A stretch of 64,000 bases of DNA from Fimbriimonadaceae bacterium (GTDB lineage Bacteria > Armatimonadota > Fimbriimonadia > Fimbriimonadales > Fimbriimonadaceae): the NCBI GenBank assembly GCA_019454145.1, contig CP075366.1, positions 599,564 to 663,563 of the forward strand, in the 5' to 3' direction. The notes under the pieces are model-generated. The model had not been told where the DNA came from. It did not search any database and saw nothing but the letters and a program-made list of their open reading frames with translations. Positions 56,619 to 64,000 of this stretch are shown here, in pieces (the stretch's first letter is position 1; each line of letters begins with the position of its first letter). The translations under genes were made by a program, and so were the position numbers.

Positions 56619-58080
56619 ACGCCTGGCTCAAAACATCTGCGTATGTTTCAAACGGGTCAGGCATTTCATAAAAGTCTCGCCGACCGAGTGCGGCACTACT
56701 CCAGTCGAACATATACGGCATCCCAACTCCTCGATCAACTGCCTTTTTCACGAGTAGGCTTCGACCAAATGCGCGAGTGTTTTCAGGTGCATCAGTCATT
56801 CCATCAATGACCCTGATTTCATCAATTTGGCGAAGCGGCGTGCCTTCGGGCAAAGCATAAAAGAGCGACTGCGCCGGATTGATGTTGTGATACTCCAAGT
56901 CAAGGCTGTGTAGAACATCGTCCTGCCATGTCACACCAGCATCGGCGATAAACGATTCGATCATCTGCTTTTTCGCCACCCAATCCAAGCGGTCACCCAG
57001 TGACATCGGATCAGTTTTGAGCTTGTCCAAAACAAACGACCACTCGTTCAAAACCCAGTCAGCATCTGGAGTCGAACCAGCATATCGTTGGGTTAGTTCA
57101 AGCAAACGGTACTGAATATCTAAAGCGGAAGTAATCGTGCCATCCTCCAGCATAACCTCCCACTTGTAAGTCGTATCGCGGGATATATCGCGAAGAGCGA
57201 TCAACGGTTGAGCCAACTCTGGCTCGTGTTTCAGAACCCCATCTTCAAGAAGTTGAAGAACCAGATTCGTAGTACCAACTTTGAGCTTGTAAGCGTAAAC
57301 GCTCTGATTCGCTTCGCCAAATAACAAATGCAGTCGGTTCATCCCTTCGTGAGCATAGAAATGCTCCCATTTAGGATTCACGAGTGCCCGGTTAAACCGA
57401 ACTCTGCTGGCTACTGTCCGCAGAATATGATCGGCCCTTTGCGATAACTGAAACTCTGCCGTTTCATCGGGATAAACGTGATAGACCTGGCTCACCCAAA
57501 TGTAATCAATCGGGTTTGCCGACATCTCGCTCATGCTAGGCGCACCGCCTTCGTACAAAACGTGTCCACCAACGCGCCCGACCCCGGCGAATATCTGGCG
57601 AGTCACCAAAAATGTGTACAACGCATTGATCTCTTCACTGAAAAAGTTCTCGGTCATCTGGACAAGGTAATTCTCGTGACAGCCAAAAGTGTGCCCCCCA
57701 AAGTGATCAATGGAATTGTTGTAAACCCGGACGTAATCCTCTAACCCAAGCTCTTGAATCGCGCGAACAATGATTCTCTGCCCCGCCCGGTCGTTGCGAA
57801 CCAAATTATCTAAATCACGACACTCGGCAGTGGCATATTCGAGATGTGAACCAACCGCATCAATATAAAGCCGCGAACCGTTGAGCATGAACCCGCCTGA
57901 ACCCATCGGCTCAAAAACTTCATCGCGCGCGTGCTGATCTATTGCACCTAATTTAAGGTCAAGAAATATGTAGTTCTTAATATCCTCAACAATCCGCTCC
58001 GGTAGCACCGACGGATCATCCACCAGGCAACCGAACTCCGTTTCGATTCCAAAAATTCGTTCGCCCGGCTTTCGATCCAT
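56617..58080 (-). CDS. Pup ligase/depupylase (PafA/Dop) family protein
   Basis: A 487-residue ATP-using enzyme that attaches or removes the ubiquitin-like protein Pup. Seen: FGIETEFGCLVDD (PafA-like opening), the ATP/metal site MLNGSRLYIDAVGSHLEYATAECRDL, IDHFGGHTFGCHENYLVQ, FLVTRQIFAGVGRVG, and a C-terminal DPMSLGDRLDWVAKKQMIESFIAD then APENTRAFGRSL. FLVTRQ and IETEFG lean toward PafA; the ending resembles Dop, so ligase or depupylase is undecided. No Pup gene, proteasome subunit or Mpa ATPase is in the window. The ATG at 58080 is preferred: a TAGAAT hexamer ends seven bases upstream, and the two earlier ATGs are too close to it. Confidence 0.88.
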   Translation of the reverse strand: MDRKPGERIFGIETEFGCLVDDPSVLPERIVEDIKNYIFLDLKLGAIDQHARDEVFEPMGSGGFMLNGSRLYIDAVGSHLEYATAECRDLDNLVRNDRAGQRIIVRAIQELGLEDYVRVYNNSIDHFGGHTFGCHENYLVQMTENFFSEEINALYTFLVTRQIFAGVGRVGGHVLYEGGAPSMSEMSANPIDYIWVSQVYHVYPDETAEFQLSQRADHILRTVASRVRFNRALVNPKWEHFYAHEGMNRLHLLFGEANQSVYAYKLKVGTTNLVLQLLEDGVLKHEPELAQPLIALRDISRDTTYKWEVMLEDGTITSALDIQYRLLELTQRYAGSTPDADWVLNEWSFVLDKLKTDPMSLGDRLDWVAKKQMIESFIADAGVTWQDDVLHSLDLEYHNINPAQSLFYALPEGTPLRQIDEIRVIDGMTDAPENTRAFGRSLLVKKAVDRGVGMPYMFDWSSAALGRRDFYEMPDPFETYADVLSQA

Positions 58081-58087
58081 CATCTCC

Positions 58088-58093
58088 ATTCTA
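58088..58093 (-). promoter_or_regulatory. -10-like hexamer before the Pup-ligase-family gene
   Basis: TAGAAT on the minus strand overlaps an upstream ATG and ends seven bases before ATG at 58080, supporting the shorter start. Confidence 0.45.
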
Positions 58094-58174
58094 CGCCTGC
58101 ACGCTCAACGACCAAGCAGCTAACCAAGACTTTTTTGTATCTGCGGCGTCTGGTTTAATAAGAGATTCAAGTTT

Positions 58175-59212
58175 ATGGAAAACCTAAGCGAGCGAAAAAG
58201 AAAAATCGTGCGTGCGGTTGTTCTTGAATATGTATCCGCCGCAGAGCCAGTTTCCAGCGAACTCATCGCCAGCAAGTACGAACTGGGAGTACGCTCCGCT
58301 ACTGTTCGTAACGAAATGGCGGAAATAACCGACCTAGGTTTGCTCGACCAGCCTCACACTTCTGCTGGTCGGATTCCCAGTGATCTCGGCTACCGGTTTT
58401 TTGTTGATCATCTTGTTCAACAATCAACCCCGGATACGGAAGACAAAAGGACACTCAAAAAAGCATCTCGCGACGAAGAAACTTTGCGCGACCTTGTTCA
58501 CGAAACAACCAAAGCCCTGAGCCGGATGACAAAGCTCATGGCGGCGGCGGTAACCGTTCGTGACGCCCGGGTTCGAGTTCGCAATGCGATCGTGACGGCG
58601 CTCGGACCGGATCGAGCATTGTTCATTGCAGTTCTTGAGAATGGTCACACAGAAAACCGGATTCTCGATTGTCCCCCCGGTCTAACCCTTGATCAGATTG
58701 GCAAAGCCAATGAAGCATTAGATCGCCTTGCCGCTAACCAAACATTGAGCGATCTTTCCAAGGCTAAACCAATCTCGGTCGGTCACCCGACTACCGACCA
58801 ACTACTTTCAAGCGCAACGAACGCGCTCAAAAACATAGCACGCGACCTCACTCGAGGCTATTTGATACTTGAGGGCGAGGAGTATGTACTTTCTCAACCA
58901 GAATTCCAGCGCGAGCCAACCGCTTTGCAAAAAATTGTGAATTCCCTTGCCGATGAAGATGCTTTAAGAGGTGAAGTTTCGGCGACAAAGCCAACTGGTC
59001 AAACGGTGACTATCGGAACAGAAAACTCGGTAGAGCCGCACTATCCGCTCACGTTCATGCGCCAATCATTTACGGTTGGCGAACAAGAAGCAGGAATCAT
59101 CGCGATAATCGGACCAACCCGTATGAACTACTCTCGCAACATGGGTTTGCTCGATTACACTGCAAATTCGATTTCGCACGTCCTGACAAAACTATTGCGC
59201 CCCGGTTCGTAA
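58175..59212 (+). CDS. hrcA: Heat-inducible transcription repressor HrcA
   Basis: A 345-residue repressor of chaperone genes, inactivated under heat stress when GroEL is limiting. Seen: N-terminal winged-helix RKRKIVRAVVLEYVSAAEPVSSELIASKYELGVRSATVRNEMAEITDLGLLDQPHTSAGRIPSDLGYRFFVDHLV, the family signature, and the closing GIIAIIGPTRMNYSRNMGLLDYTANSISHVLTKLL. No CIRCE inverted repeat (TTAGCACTC-N9-GAGTGCTAA) is visible upstream, and grpE, dnaK and dnaJ do not follow, so its targets must be elsewhere. The stop is in the loop of a hairpin. Confidence 0.96.
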   Translation: MENLSERKRKIVRAVVLEYVSAAEPVSSELIASKYELGVRSATVRNEMAEITDLGLLDQPHTSAGRIPSDLGYRFFVDHLVQQSTPDTEDKRTLKKASRDEETLRDLVHETTKALSRMTKLMAAAVTVRDARVRVRNAIVTALGPDRALFIAVLENGHTENRILDCPPGLTLDQIGKANEALDRLAANQTLSDLSKAKPISVGHPTTDQLLSSATNALKNIARDLTRGYLILEGEEYVLSQPEFQREPTALQKIVNSLADEDALRGEVSATKPTGQTVTIGTENSVEPHYPLTFMRQSFTVGEQEAGIIAIIGPTRMNYSRNMGLLDYTANSISHVLTKLLRPGS

Positions 59213-59226
59213 GAACCGAGGCGCAA
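59195..59226. terminator. Hairpin at the hrcA stop, possible terminator
   Basis: A 13-bp stem with one mismatch (arms 59195-59208 and 59213-59226, four-base loop) encloses the hrcA stop. No T-run follows, so it may terminate poorly or stabilise the mRNA end. It sits between convergent genes. Confidence 0.45.
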
Positions 59227-59242
59227 TTCCAAGCCTTCACCT

Positions 59243-59956
59243 CTAAAGGCTAAACAGCGATTCTGACAATCCTTCGTTTACCGAAATGCCAGTGTACTTG
59301 GTACGTCCAGCAAACTTGCCTTCCGCGTTTTGAACTTCAAGTGTGGTCGGAATCCAGACGTTTCCGAACTTAACTGGATCTTTGTAAAGGAAAATCGCCA
59401 TGAGCGGTTTGGAACCGTTTTGGCTGTACCACTCGCGCTTTGCAACGATTTTTTTGTCGGTATCCACCCAGATTCGGTGCCGACTAGAATCATTCAGCGA
59501 ACTTTCGTAAGTCACATCGAACACCGGCATATCGGTGGCTCGATCCATGCGAACAAACTTCGCTTCCATAAAGTTGTTGAACAGCGCAGGTGTGATTAGT
59601 CCGAAATCAAAAACTGTCTGACGCTTACCTGGTTCTTTCGCAAGGTTGTCTTTCTTGCTGATGCCGGCACGTGGAATTTTGTATGCCCGCATCGTGCCGT
59701 TGATGATGTAAAGAATGCTTTGGTCATCCACTTTGGATTCCAAGCGCAACTTGAACGGCTCTTTCATTTTCACATCGGTGTAATCAAACCGATAGGAACT
59801 CGCAAAATCCTTATTTATCTTTTGCAGTTCTTTTTGCTGTGATTTTTCGACTTTTGCGGTGAAGGAAGCATCCTTCAAACCGGATTGCCAGTAAGAACTG
59901 ATAGAGTTGGATTGGCCCAACAAAACCCCTGTCAACAAACTCAATGTAAGACTCAT
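59243..59956 (-). CDS. Secreted LolA-like protein
   Basis: A 237-residue exported protein with a signal peptide (MSLTLSLLTGVLLG, cut near QSNS). The body is beta-rich and LolA-like: SYRFDYTDVKMKEPFKLRLESK, RHRIWVDTDKKIVAKREW, PLMAIFLYKDPVKFGNVWIPTTLEVQN, the last resembling the outer-membrane lipoprotein-sorting/DUF pattern. The ATG at 59956 gives a proper signal peptide; an earlier frame start at 60085 would run into the divergent gene. Similar in kind to the protein at 2686-3438, not obviously a duplicate. Confidence 0.72.
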   Translation of the reverse strand: MSLTLSLLTGVLLGQSNSISSYWQSGLKDASFTAKVEKSQQKELQKINKDFASSYRFDYTDVKMKEPFKLRLESKVDDQSILYIINGTMRAYKIPRAGISKKDNLAKEPGKRQTVFDFGLITPALFNNFMEAKFVRMDRATDMPVFDVTYESSLNDSSRHRIWVDTDKKIVAKREWYSQNGSKPLMAIFLYKDPVKFGNVWIPTTLEVQNAEGKFAGRTKYTGISVNEGLSESLFSL

Positions 59957-59998
59957 CGCGATTTTTCCTACAACTAGAGACGATTGTATGGTCTTGCC

Positions 59999-61081
59999 GT
60001 GTCGGATTTTGGGACGGATGGGTACGATGATACAGAACCTGGATTCAAATCTATGGAGCGTAAAGACCCTCTGACCCTGCATCAAGAAAGGTTGAACTCC
60101 CTAGATCGTCGTCAGTGGCTGCATCCGATGACATCGGGTGAAATCATGGAAGGTGCTGCTCGGTTCTACCAAATTTCTGCCCGTCACATTCTTCCGAGAA
60201 CAGCATTACCGACTGCTCTGTGCTACATCGCGCTTACGTTCATCCTGACGTTCCTTCTTCCTAACTTTTATGTGGTCACTGGCGGACAGGAGCTTGCCAA
60301 TGATGCGGTGAAGATGGTTGTCGCGACATTAATCACCTTGTTCGTCGCGATTCCTCTTTTCGTCTACGGATTGGGACTAAGTTCGGTTGTAGCGATTCAG
60401 CAAGTCAGCCCGTTTATCACCGGAGACAATTTGAACTATTACGAATCTAATAAAGGAGAGAGTAAAAATGTTTGGCAATTCACGTTTTTCCTGAGCTTGA
60501 TAGGGGCCGAATCACTCTTGCCAGTAATCATTTCCGCGGCAATGTTTTTATTTGGTGCCGCCCTGCAAGCCAGTGCCCCCGAAAGTATTCTTCCTGGCTT
60601 ACTAGCGGTAATTGGCTCCATCATGGCGTTTCTTGCTTTCTTTATCACTCCCTATCTGATCCTTAGGAACTTGCTTGGCCCAGTAGTTTTCACTTTGGAA
60701 CAACACACGATTAAATCCGCTTACAAACGCGGCAAATATCTATCCAAGGCACATAATCAGGTCAGTTCATCCGTTGAAGTGGGAATTTATCTGGTTCTCA
60801 TTTCCCTCTTCATCGTGCTCGGTCTCTACTTCGGAGTCAGCATGATCACAAGTTTGATTTTGGGAAGTGGCCCGGTTCAGTCGTTTGTGGGAAGCGTGAT
60901 TTGGGGTGACCTCATCGTATCAGCAATCTCAATGATTCCAGGCTACATAGTGCTCTGGCTTGTGCTTCCTTTCTGGGCTTCCGCTGCAACTTTGAGCTAC
61001 TACGATCGCCGAATCCGTTTAGAAGCGTTTGATATCCGCACCCTCGCCCAAGATGTTCTGGAGGTGAGAACAGATGCGTAG
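59999..61081 (+). CDS. Polytopic membrane protein, first of the DUF4129/DUF4350 cluster
   Basis: A 360-residue protein with a polar N-terminus (LDRRQWLHPMTSGEIMEGAARFYQI) and about eight hydrophobic segments (LPTALCYIALTFILTFLLPNFYVV, VVATLITLFVAIPLFVYGLGLSS, and others), ending in a soluble tail. The opening resembles membrane proteins of spore- or stress-associated clusters (YciC/DUF7544-like); function unknown. The start is uncertain: GTG at 59999 sits six bases after a TATGGT hexamer; ATG at 60053 is an alternative. It overlaps the next gene by eight bases. Confidence 0.68.
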   Translation: MSDFGTDGYDDTEPGFKSMERKDPLTLHQERLNSLDRRQWLHPMTSGEIMEGAARFYQISARHILPRTALPTALCYIALTFILTFLLPNFYVVTGGQELANDAVKMVVATLITLFVAIPLFVYGLGLSSVVAIQQVSPFITGDNLNYYESNKGESKNVWQFTFFLSLIGAESLLPVIISAAMFLFGAALQASAPESILPGLLAVIGSIMAFLAFFITPYLILRNLLGPVVFTLEQHTIKSAYKRGKYLSKAHNQVSSSVEVGIYLVLISLFIVLGLYFGVSMITSLILGSGPVQSFVGSVIWGDLIVSAISMIPGYIVLWLVLPFWASAATLSYYDRRIRLEAFDIRTLAQDVLEVRTDA

Positions 61082-61898
61082 GTTTGCCGTTTTATTATTG
61101 TTAGCCTGCTCCCTGTTGGCGTACGCCCAAAAAACACCTTCTGCTCCGGATAAGAAGGAAATCGCCCGACTAGAGCAACTACGTGATTCCTTAACTGGCA
61201 CGCAAGGCACTCCCTCAGGTAATGTTCCAACTTCGCTCAACGGCAAGGCACCTGAAGAAAAGGTCAAAGAAATTCTTTCCAATCCCATATATCGGGATCA
61301 ATTTAGCGAACGGAAAGATTCGTGGCTAAGCGATGCTCTGGAAACCCTTTTTAGAAAAATCGGTGACTGGCTTTCCAATCTGTTTCCTAAAGGTGAACAA
61401 AAAGCAGGCATGGGCGGCGGGGTTCCGGTGGTTACCAACTTGGTTATTTGGGTTTTGGTTGCCATATTAGCGGCGTTTGTGGTGTTTATGATTGCTTCCA
61501 TCGCGTATAAACGGCGGAAAGCAGATTCAGCCGTTAAAGAAGGCGGATTGATAGATGACGACGAAGTAGATCGCTCATCTGACGAGTGGCTGACACAAGC
61601 CGACAAACTTGCAAATGAAGGCCGTTTCCGCGAAGCCGTCCGGTGTCTTTACCTTGCTTCTCTCATACGCTTAGATGAAGCCAAAATTCTACGATTTGAG
61701 CGACACGAAACAAATTGGGAACACCTTTACCGATATAAAGATTCTCCAGGTAGGCTAGCCGCTTTCGATCTCACGCCACTGACTCAGCAGTTCGATCAAA
61801 TCTGGTACGGATTTAACACGCAAGGAATGCCTGATGTAGTGTGGTTCCGTTCGGAATATCAAGTATTGCTTGATGCAATCAAGGCGGCAAAAGCATGA
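61074..61898 (+). CDS. DUF4129-domain protein
   Basis: A 274-residue protein: signal peptide (FAVLLLLACSLLAYA), a helical/linker part, one membrane helix (VVTNLVIWVLVAILAAFVVFMIASIAY) and a C-terminal domain of about 110 residues with WLTQADKLANEGRFREAVRCLYLASLIRLDE and NWEHLYRYKDSPG, the DUF4129 pattern. In many bacteria DUF4129 follows a transglutaminase or sits beside MoxR and DUF58 genes, linked to surface remodelling; the function is unknown. It overlaps the DUF4350 gene by four bases. Confidence 0.85.
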   Translation: MRRFAVLLLLACSLLAYAQKTPSAPDKKEIARLEQLRDSLTGTQGTPSGNVPTSLNGKAPEEKVKEILSNPIYRDQFSERKDSWLSDALETLFRKIGDWLSNLFPKGEQKAGMGGGVPVVTNLVIWVLVAILAAFVVFMIASIAYKRRKADSAVKEGGLIDDDEVDRSSDEWLTQADKLANEGRFREAVRCLYLASLIRLDEAKILRFERHETNWEHLYRYKDSPGRLAAFDLTPLTQQFDQIWYGFNTQGMPDVVWFRSEYQVLLDAIKAAKA

Positions 61899-63064
61899 AG
61901 CGTGTGAACCTCGGAGTTTTCGTTTTGCTTTTGATCCTGGTCACCGCAACTGTAGTTTTTGTATTTGGCAGCGGCAGCGGAAACAGTATGCCGAGCACAA
62001 CGAATCCTAAGGGACTTGGATTGGCCGCTTTCGGCGAATTAATGCAAAGCTCAGGGATTCCATATGAATCTACTCGGTCACAACAGCCAGTAGTGACCCC
62101 AAAGGATTTGCTAATAACAGCAGACCAGGCTTCGTATTGGAACAATGTCGCAGAAGATTATCTGAATCAACCCGATAGTGAACCAACAGACAAGTCTTCT
62201 AAAGAAGAGCCAACCCCGTTAGAAAGAACAGTAGAGAAACATCTCAAATCTGGAGGGAGGATTTTACAATTCGTTTTTTGGGAATACGAATCTGAATCTG
62301 TTCCTTCACCAGAGCCAGTCCTCGCCAAAACTGCTAACGAAAGAACAAAATTTAATTTGAGATTTTCGTCAGACACGGTATTTGAAAAACCCGTAGGAGA
62401 TGAGGCCGCGATCCCATTTCTCAATGCAGGTGATGGGGTTCTCGCAAGTTTAGTGGCTGATCGGGGCGGCACCGTTCTACGGATAGAAGATGCAGAATTT
62501 CTCCGAAACCGATACCTTGCTTTAGACCAGAACGCAACTCTCGCTCTCTGGCTAGTTCGGAAGTTCTTGCCTGAGGGTGGCAAGGTGATCTTCCTTGAAG
62601 CAAGTGCGGGCAATGCAGAATCACGAAACGCACTTGACGAAGCGGGAAAATGGGCACCCGCCGCATTTTGGCAGGGTCTACTCCTGATTTTTGTTGTGGT
62701 GGCTACCCTAGCTCCCCGATTTGGATTAGCAAGTCGAGAATTTGTGACTTCTAGAGGCGCGAAAGAACTAATGTCCGCCATGAGCTTGGTTCTACTCAGA
62801 GCACAGCGACATGATCACGCTCTTGCCATCCTGCGGCAATCTTGTATTGAACGCATCCGTCATGCGCTGAGACTTCCTATTGGTTTGCCAGAAAATGAAG
62901 TCATTTCGCGCGTTCATCCCGATTTTCAGGCGTTGCTCAGCCAAGTAGCCGCGATGCAGGGCCGAGAAGTCGGACGGGGAGATGCGGTTCAGATCGCCAA
63001 TGGTTTAACAAAGTACATCTCCGAATTGGAAAATGAGGAAAAAGCAAAACGCTCTATAGGATAA
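61895..63064 (+). CDS. DUF4350-domain protein
   Basis: A 389-residue protein with a short N-terminal membrane segment (LGVFVLLLILVTATVVFVFG), a periplasmic domain with NPKGLGLAAFGELMQSSGIPYES (DUF4350 signature), a second membrane segment (AFWQGLLLIFVVVATLAPRFG) and a cytoplasmic helical end (LMSAMSLVLLRAQRHDHALAILRQSC). It typically pairs with DUF4129; the membrane cluster (59999-63418) is unaccompanied by the usual MoxR ATPase and DUF58 in this window. It ends three bases before the next gene. Confidence 0.82.
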   Translation: MKRVNLGVFVLLLILVTATVVFVFGSGSGNSMPSTTNPKGLGLAAFGELMQSSGIPYESTRSQQPVVTPKDLLITADQASYWNNVAEDYLNQPDSEPTDKSSKEEPTPLERTVEKHLKSGGRILQFVFWEYESESVPSPEPVLAKTANERTKFNLRFSSDTVFEKPVGDEAAIPFLNAGDGVLASLVADRGGTVLRIEDAEFLRNRYLALDQNATLALWLVRKFLPEGGKVIFLEASAGNAESRNALDEAGKWAPAAFWQGLLLIFVVVATLAPRFGLASREFVTSRGAKELMSAMSLVLLRAQRHDHALAILRQSCIERIRHALRLPIGLPENEVISRVHPDFQALLSQVAAMQGREVGRGDAVQIANGLTKYISELENEEKAKRSIG

Positions 63065-63067
63065 ATC

Positions 63068-63418
63068 ATGGTTCTTTCCACTGTCGCCCTCATTCTTATC
63101 TGCAACCAAGAGCTTTCACCGGAAGCAAAAACCGCGGCGGCAAAACAAGAATTAGCGGTAGCCAAAGCCGCTTATTTAAGCGCAAAGAAATCAAATAAAA
63201 ATCTGGCAAATGCTAGTTACGAGTACGGAGCCATCGTCGTTGAATCCCCCGTCCTTAGCCCATCCGAAAAATATCCCCTTGCTCTCGCCTTATTCCGCCA
63301 AACCCTGAAACTTGACCCCAAGAATACGAAAGCAACTGAATGGGAACAAACTATTGTCGGCATTTACGCTGGACTCGGCAAAGAACCAACAGAAATTAAT
63401 CTGGATGAGATTAAATAA
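63068..63418 (+). CDS. Small exported TPR-like protein
   Basis: A 116-residue protein with a short signal-like start (MVLSTVALILICN) and a helical body (KTAAAKQELAVAKAAYLSAKK, SEKYPLALALFRQTLKLDPKNTKATEWEQTIVGIYAGLG). The second part fits one or two TPR-type helix pairs (A-LFRQTLKLDPKN). Function unknown. It starts three bases after the DUF4350 gene and probably belongs to the same operon. Confidence 0.6.
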   Translation: MVLSTVALILICNQELSPEAKTAAAKQELAVAKAAYLSAKKSNKNLANASYEYGAIVVESPVLSPSEKYPLALALFRQTLKLDPKNTKATEWEQTIVGIYAGLGKEPTEINLDEIK

Positions 63419-63465
63419 TTATCGCGATATTGAATTGAATTCGTGTAGTCTCTCATTTGTAGTCA

Positions 63466-64000
63466 ATGCCATCAATATCATCTGAACCAACGCCGGAAGA
63501 AAGGGCCAACGAAATCAAGAGAGCAACCTTGCGGCTTGCGATCATTGCAACGATTCTCGCGGCTATCCCAACTCTGATCGCAATGCTGGTGATGCCCTCT
63601 GGCTTCCTATACATAGGCAGTCAATACAGTTCAGATGACCAAATGGTGTACGCCGCTTGGATGCGTCAAGCGATGGATATGCACTTCTTGTTTGACAACA
63701 GATTTGCCATTGATCCACAACCAGGGATAACAATCCACCTCTATTTTTTTGTACTTGGGTTAATCTGTATACCGTTTAAAGGGCTCGGCGCAAGTGTTGC
63801 GATTCCGCTGGTATCCAGCATTGCCCGATTGGTATTCACCTTTTTGTTTATTCACCTGCTCGGCAAGCTCTGCACTCGGCTTGATATCCCGGTTTTCGTC
63901 TGCAAGGCAGGTATGACCCTTGCCTGTTTTGGTGCCGGACTTGGGTTCACGGTTTGGGAAGCTTTCGGTCGCCTGACGAAATCAACAAACCCAGTCGCCG
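63466..64000 (+). CDS. Polytopic membrane protein, partial (right edge)
   Basis: ATG at 63466 opens a frame that stays open to the window edge for 178 codons. Seen: a polar start with EPTPEERANEIKR, a membrane helix (LAIIATILAAIPTLIAMLV), then a periplasmic loop containing YIGSQYSSDDQMVYAAWMRQAMD, and further helices (TIHLYFFVLGLICIPF, IPLVSSIARLVFTFLFIHLLG). The DDQ in the first loop recalls glycosyltransferase-39-like enzymes, which carry acidic residues there, but this is uncertain. The gene is cut by the edge. Confidence 0.7.
   Translation, partial: MPSISSEPTPEERANEIKRATLRLAIIATILAAIPTLIAMLVMPSGFLYIGSQYSSDDQMVYAAWMRQAMDMHFLFDNRFAIDPQPGITIHLYFFVLGLICIPFKGLGASVAIPLVSSIARLVFTFLFIHLLGKLCTRLDIPVFVCKAGMTLACFGAGLGFTVWEAFGRLTKSTNPVA

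Noticed and set aside
58090-58174. CIRCE operator before hrcA
   Set aside because: No TTAGCACTC or its inverted partner occurs in the gap.
1-64000. tRNA, rRNA or CRISPR features
   Set aside because: Intergenic gaps were read on both strands; none shows a cloverleaf, rRNA segment or regular repeat-spacer pattern.

Overview
The window reads as ordinary chromosome from a Gram-negative-type (diderm), heterotrophic, probably aerobic bacterium. KdsA implies KDO-containing lipopolysaccharide, and two LolA-like proteins, an SLBB export protein, DsbD and an alpha-2-macroglobulin fit an outer membrane. An electron-transfer flavoprotein, acyl-CoA dehydrogenase, a fused beta-oxidation enzyme and SdhB fit respiration. 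A Pup-ligase/depupylase-family enzyme, the gene mixture and many apparently leaderless genes point tentatively to Armatimonadota (Fimbriimonadia-like). That placement is inference; no rRNA is present. I see no tRNA, rRNA, CRISPR array or insertion sequence. No gene-free stretch exceeds 300 bases.

Layout. 1-4765 (minus): a WecG-type glycosyltransferase, PduO-type cobalamin adenosyltransferase, LolA-like protein, then FeoA, FeoB, a small Cys-rich Feo protein and a gene leaving the left edge. 4800-14423 (plus): SdhB, a lone DsbD-alpha domain, full DsbD, KdsA, class II aldolase, HisS, four uncharacterised envelope or helical proteins (one with a degenerate J domain), and LeuB. 14431-15352 (minus): a small accessory cassette with its own consensus promoter, strong Shine-Dalgarno and terminator. 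It encodes a protein matching the phage anti-Thoeris sponge Tad1. 15406-20643: a hydrolase, DppB/DppC permeases with a secreted cyclophilin, DapA and a Bax-inhibitor-1 protein. 20656-24658 (minus): a C39-like peptidase, a long HlyD adaptor and a MacB-type permease. 24794-27471 (plus): LivF, RimI, TsaD and an orphan membrane sensor-like protein. 27473-32252 (minus): acyl-CoA dehydrogenase, a secreted unknown, a GT39-like enzyme and a Xer recombinase; the last two genes overlap by 169 bases. 32798-34000 (minus): infC-rpmI-rplT, with infC starting at ATT. 34161-37965 (plus): fused 3-hydroxyacyl-CoA dehydrogenase/enoyl-CoA hydratase, EtfB and EtfA. 37955-50456 (minus): a short methionine synthase, a polytopic membrane protein, alpha-2-macroglobulin, VanW, GH20 hexosaminidase and a serine hydrolase. 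50575-63418: SLBB export protein, VanX-type dipeptidase, secreted unknowns, a BMP-family lipoprotein, the Pup-ligase-family enzyme, HrcA, and a DUF4129/DUF4350 membrane cluster. A polytopic membrane gene leaves the right edge.

Genes are packed with ATGA or TTGA overlaps. At least twelve genes outside tight operons have a -10-like hexamer ending only 6-8 bases before the start codon, as expected for leaderless mRNAs. The Tad1-like cassette and infC instead have TTGACA -35 boxes and Shine-Dalgarno sites. The Tad1-like cassette is the most unusual content of the window.
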